Origin: an uncultured Chloroflexota bacterium | GTDB lineage: Bacteria > Chloroflexota > Dehalococcoidia > SM23-28-2 > RBG-16-64-32 | Length of the DNA: 7,341 nucleotides | Assembly (NCBI GenBank): GCA_913056415.1 | Contig: CAJXNA010000098.1 | Span: 1-7,341, forward strand | Direction: 5' to 3' | In this document: piece after piece, positions 6,881-7,341 of the stretch | Numbering within the stretch: the first letter of the stretch is position 1 | Layout of the letters: each line of letters starts with the position of its first letter | Notes under the pieces: model-generated | What the model saw: the letters and a program-made list of their open reading frames with translations, nothing else | Told to the model about the DNA's origin: nothing | Databases searched by the model: none | Position numbers and translations under genes: made by a program

Positions 6881-6908
6881 CCGCAGATGAGCACAGATGA
6901 ATCACAGA
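6881..6908. repeat. Short period-10 CAGATGA repeat
   Basis: CAGATGA occurs at 6884-6890 and again at 6894-6900, followed by a third partial copy CACAGA at 6903-6908, giving a period of 10 to 11 bases. It begins 13 bases after the glcF stop. The pattern resembles the short CCGCAGATGAACACAGATG-like intergenic repeats that I recall from many environmental bacterial genomes. That resemblance is from memory and was not checked. Confidence 0.5.
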
Positions 6909-6933
6909 CATTTGACTGCGAGGGGCTCGGAAA

Positions 6934-6994
6934 ATGTAGCGGCGACCTTTAGGTCGCCACGATAGCTCTGGAGGCCTGAAGGCCTCCGCTACAT
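6934..6994. repeat. 61-bp nested palindrome forming a three-way junction (REP/MITE-like)
   Basis: The outer arms ATGTAGC (6934-6940) and GCTACAT (6988-6994) are perfectly complementary. Flush inside them lie two perfect hairpins: 6941-6958, with 8-base arms GGCGACCT/AGGTCGCC and loop TT, and 6970-6987, with 8-base arms GGAGGCCT/AGGCCTCC and loop GA. An 11-base linker (6959-6969) separates the hairpins. All three stems abut, giving a cruciform-like or three-way-junction fold. No T-run follows, so it is not a standard terminator, though it could stabilise or end the glc transcript. The shape suggests a dispersed REP-type or miniature mobile element. Confidence 0.7.
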
Positions 6995-7004
6995 CGAAAT
7001 CCGG

Positions 7005-7024
7005 TATAATGCCCGCGCAGGGAG
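7005..7024 (+). promoter_or_regulatory. -10 box and ribosome binding site of the downstream hydrolase gene
   Basis: A perfect TATAAT lies at 7005-7010. A -35 box would fall at about 6982-6987, inside the right hairpin of the palindrome, where the sequence is GCCTCC and does not match. AGGGAG at 7019-7024 is a good Shine-Dalgarno sequence nine bases before ATG 7034. Transcription would start near 7017 with a very short leader. Confidence 0.45.
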
Positions 7025-7033
7025 AGCGCAGCC

Positions 7034-7341
7034 ATGCAGCCGGAAACCAGGTACGCCAAGAGCGGCGACGTCAACATCGCCTACCAGGTTGTGGGGGACG
7101 GCCCATTTGACCTGGTGCTAGTTCCCGGCCACGTTTCCCACGTAGAGATCGCCTGGGAGGAACCCTCGTACGCTCGGTTCGTTCGCCGTCTCGCTTCCTT
7201 CTCGCGTCTGATCCTGTTCGACAAGCGGGGGACTGGGCTCTCAGACCGCGTTTCCGTCGATAAACTCCCGACGTGGGAGGAGCGTATGGACGACGTGCGA
7301 GCAGTGATGGATACGGTGGGATCGGAGCGGGCGGCGCAGAT
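7034..7341 (+). CDS. Alpha/beta-fold hydrolase, N-terminal part (probably of a hydrolase-nucleotide cyclase protein; truncated)
   Basis: An open frame starts at ATG 7034 and runs off the window after 102 full codons. The peptide begins MQPETRYAKSGDVNIAYQVV, followed by DLVLVPGHVSHVE at 26-38, which is the first core strand and oxyanion-loop region of an alpha/beta hydrolase. LILFDKRGTGLSD at 59-71 is the strand-turn motif of the family. MDDVRAVMDTVGSERA at 85-100 is the helix just before the nucleophile elbow, so the catalytic Ser would come within about ten residues past the window edge. This N-terminus is typical of proteins in which the hydrolase precedes a class III adenylate/guanylate cyclase domain or a LuxR-type or TPR region. 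That C-terminal part is inferred from family knowledge and is not visible. The start is supported by the Shine-Dalgarno sequence and TATAAT upstream. Confidence 0.82.
   Translation, partial: MQPETRYAKSGDVNIAYQVVGDGPFDLVLVPGHVSHVEIAWEEPSYARFVRRLASFSRLILFDKRGTGLSDRVSVDKLPTWEERMDDVRAVMDTVGSERAAQ

Noticed and set aside
6941..6987. The two hairpins as tandem Rho-independent terminators of the glc operon
   Set aside because: Neither stem is followed by a T-run, and the enclosing outer stem indicates a larger nested element instead.

Overview
This is a GC-rich bacterial window holding six protein genes, two of them cut by the window edges. I see no rRNA, tRNA, CRISPR array or transposase. The Pro/Thr-rich linkers on exported proteins, a glcDEF operon with very high GC at third codon positions, an alpha/beta-hydrolase of the type usually fused to a class III nucleotide cyclase, and dispersed-repeat-like palindromes together suggest an environmental Chloroflexota (Dehalococcoidia-like) or possibly actinobacterial genome. 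This assignment is an inference; no marker gene is present.

Layout: (1) 1-323, minus strand, 5' part of a class I SAM-dependent methyltransferase, with a good promoter and Shine-Dalgarno site in the 324-434 gap. (2) 435-1238, plus strand, a VanY/M15B D,D-carboxypeptidase lipoprotein. (3) 1273-2763, minus strand, convergent with the previous gene: a membrane-anchored protein with a class A beta-lactamase-like fold whose SxxK motif reads C-T-I-N. Its Pro-rich tail contains what looks like a one-base frameshift. (4) 2854-6870, plus strand, glcD-glcE-glcF, a compact operon for the three-subunit glycolate oxidase (FAD subunit, second FAD-fold subunit, iron-sulfur subunit). (5) 6871-7033, an intergenic region with a short period-10 repeat, a 61-bp three-way-junction palindrome and a TATAAT box. 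(6) 7034-7341, plus strand, the N-terminal part of an alpha/beta hydrolase.

The glc genes together would oxidise glycolate (or a related 2-hydroxy acid such as D-lactate) and pass electrons through Fe-S clusters to the membrane quinone pool. No permease, malate synthase or regulator lies within the window. The two convergent genes at 435-2763 both encode exported proteins with cell-wall-type folds and Pro/Thr linkers, but nothing shows that they work together.

Most of the window is ordinary metabolic and cell-envelope sequence. The items most worth a second look are the degenerate active site of the beta-lactamase-like protein, the single-C frameshift in its tail, the nested palindrome at 6934-6994, and start-proximal -10-like boxes suggesting leaderless mRNAs. 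I do not see a convincing new multi-gene system.
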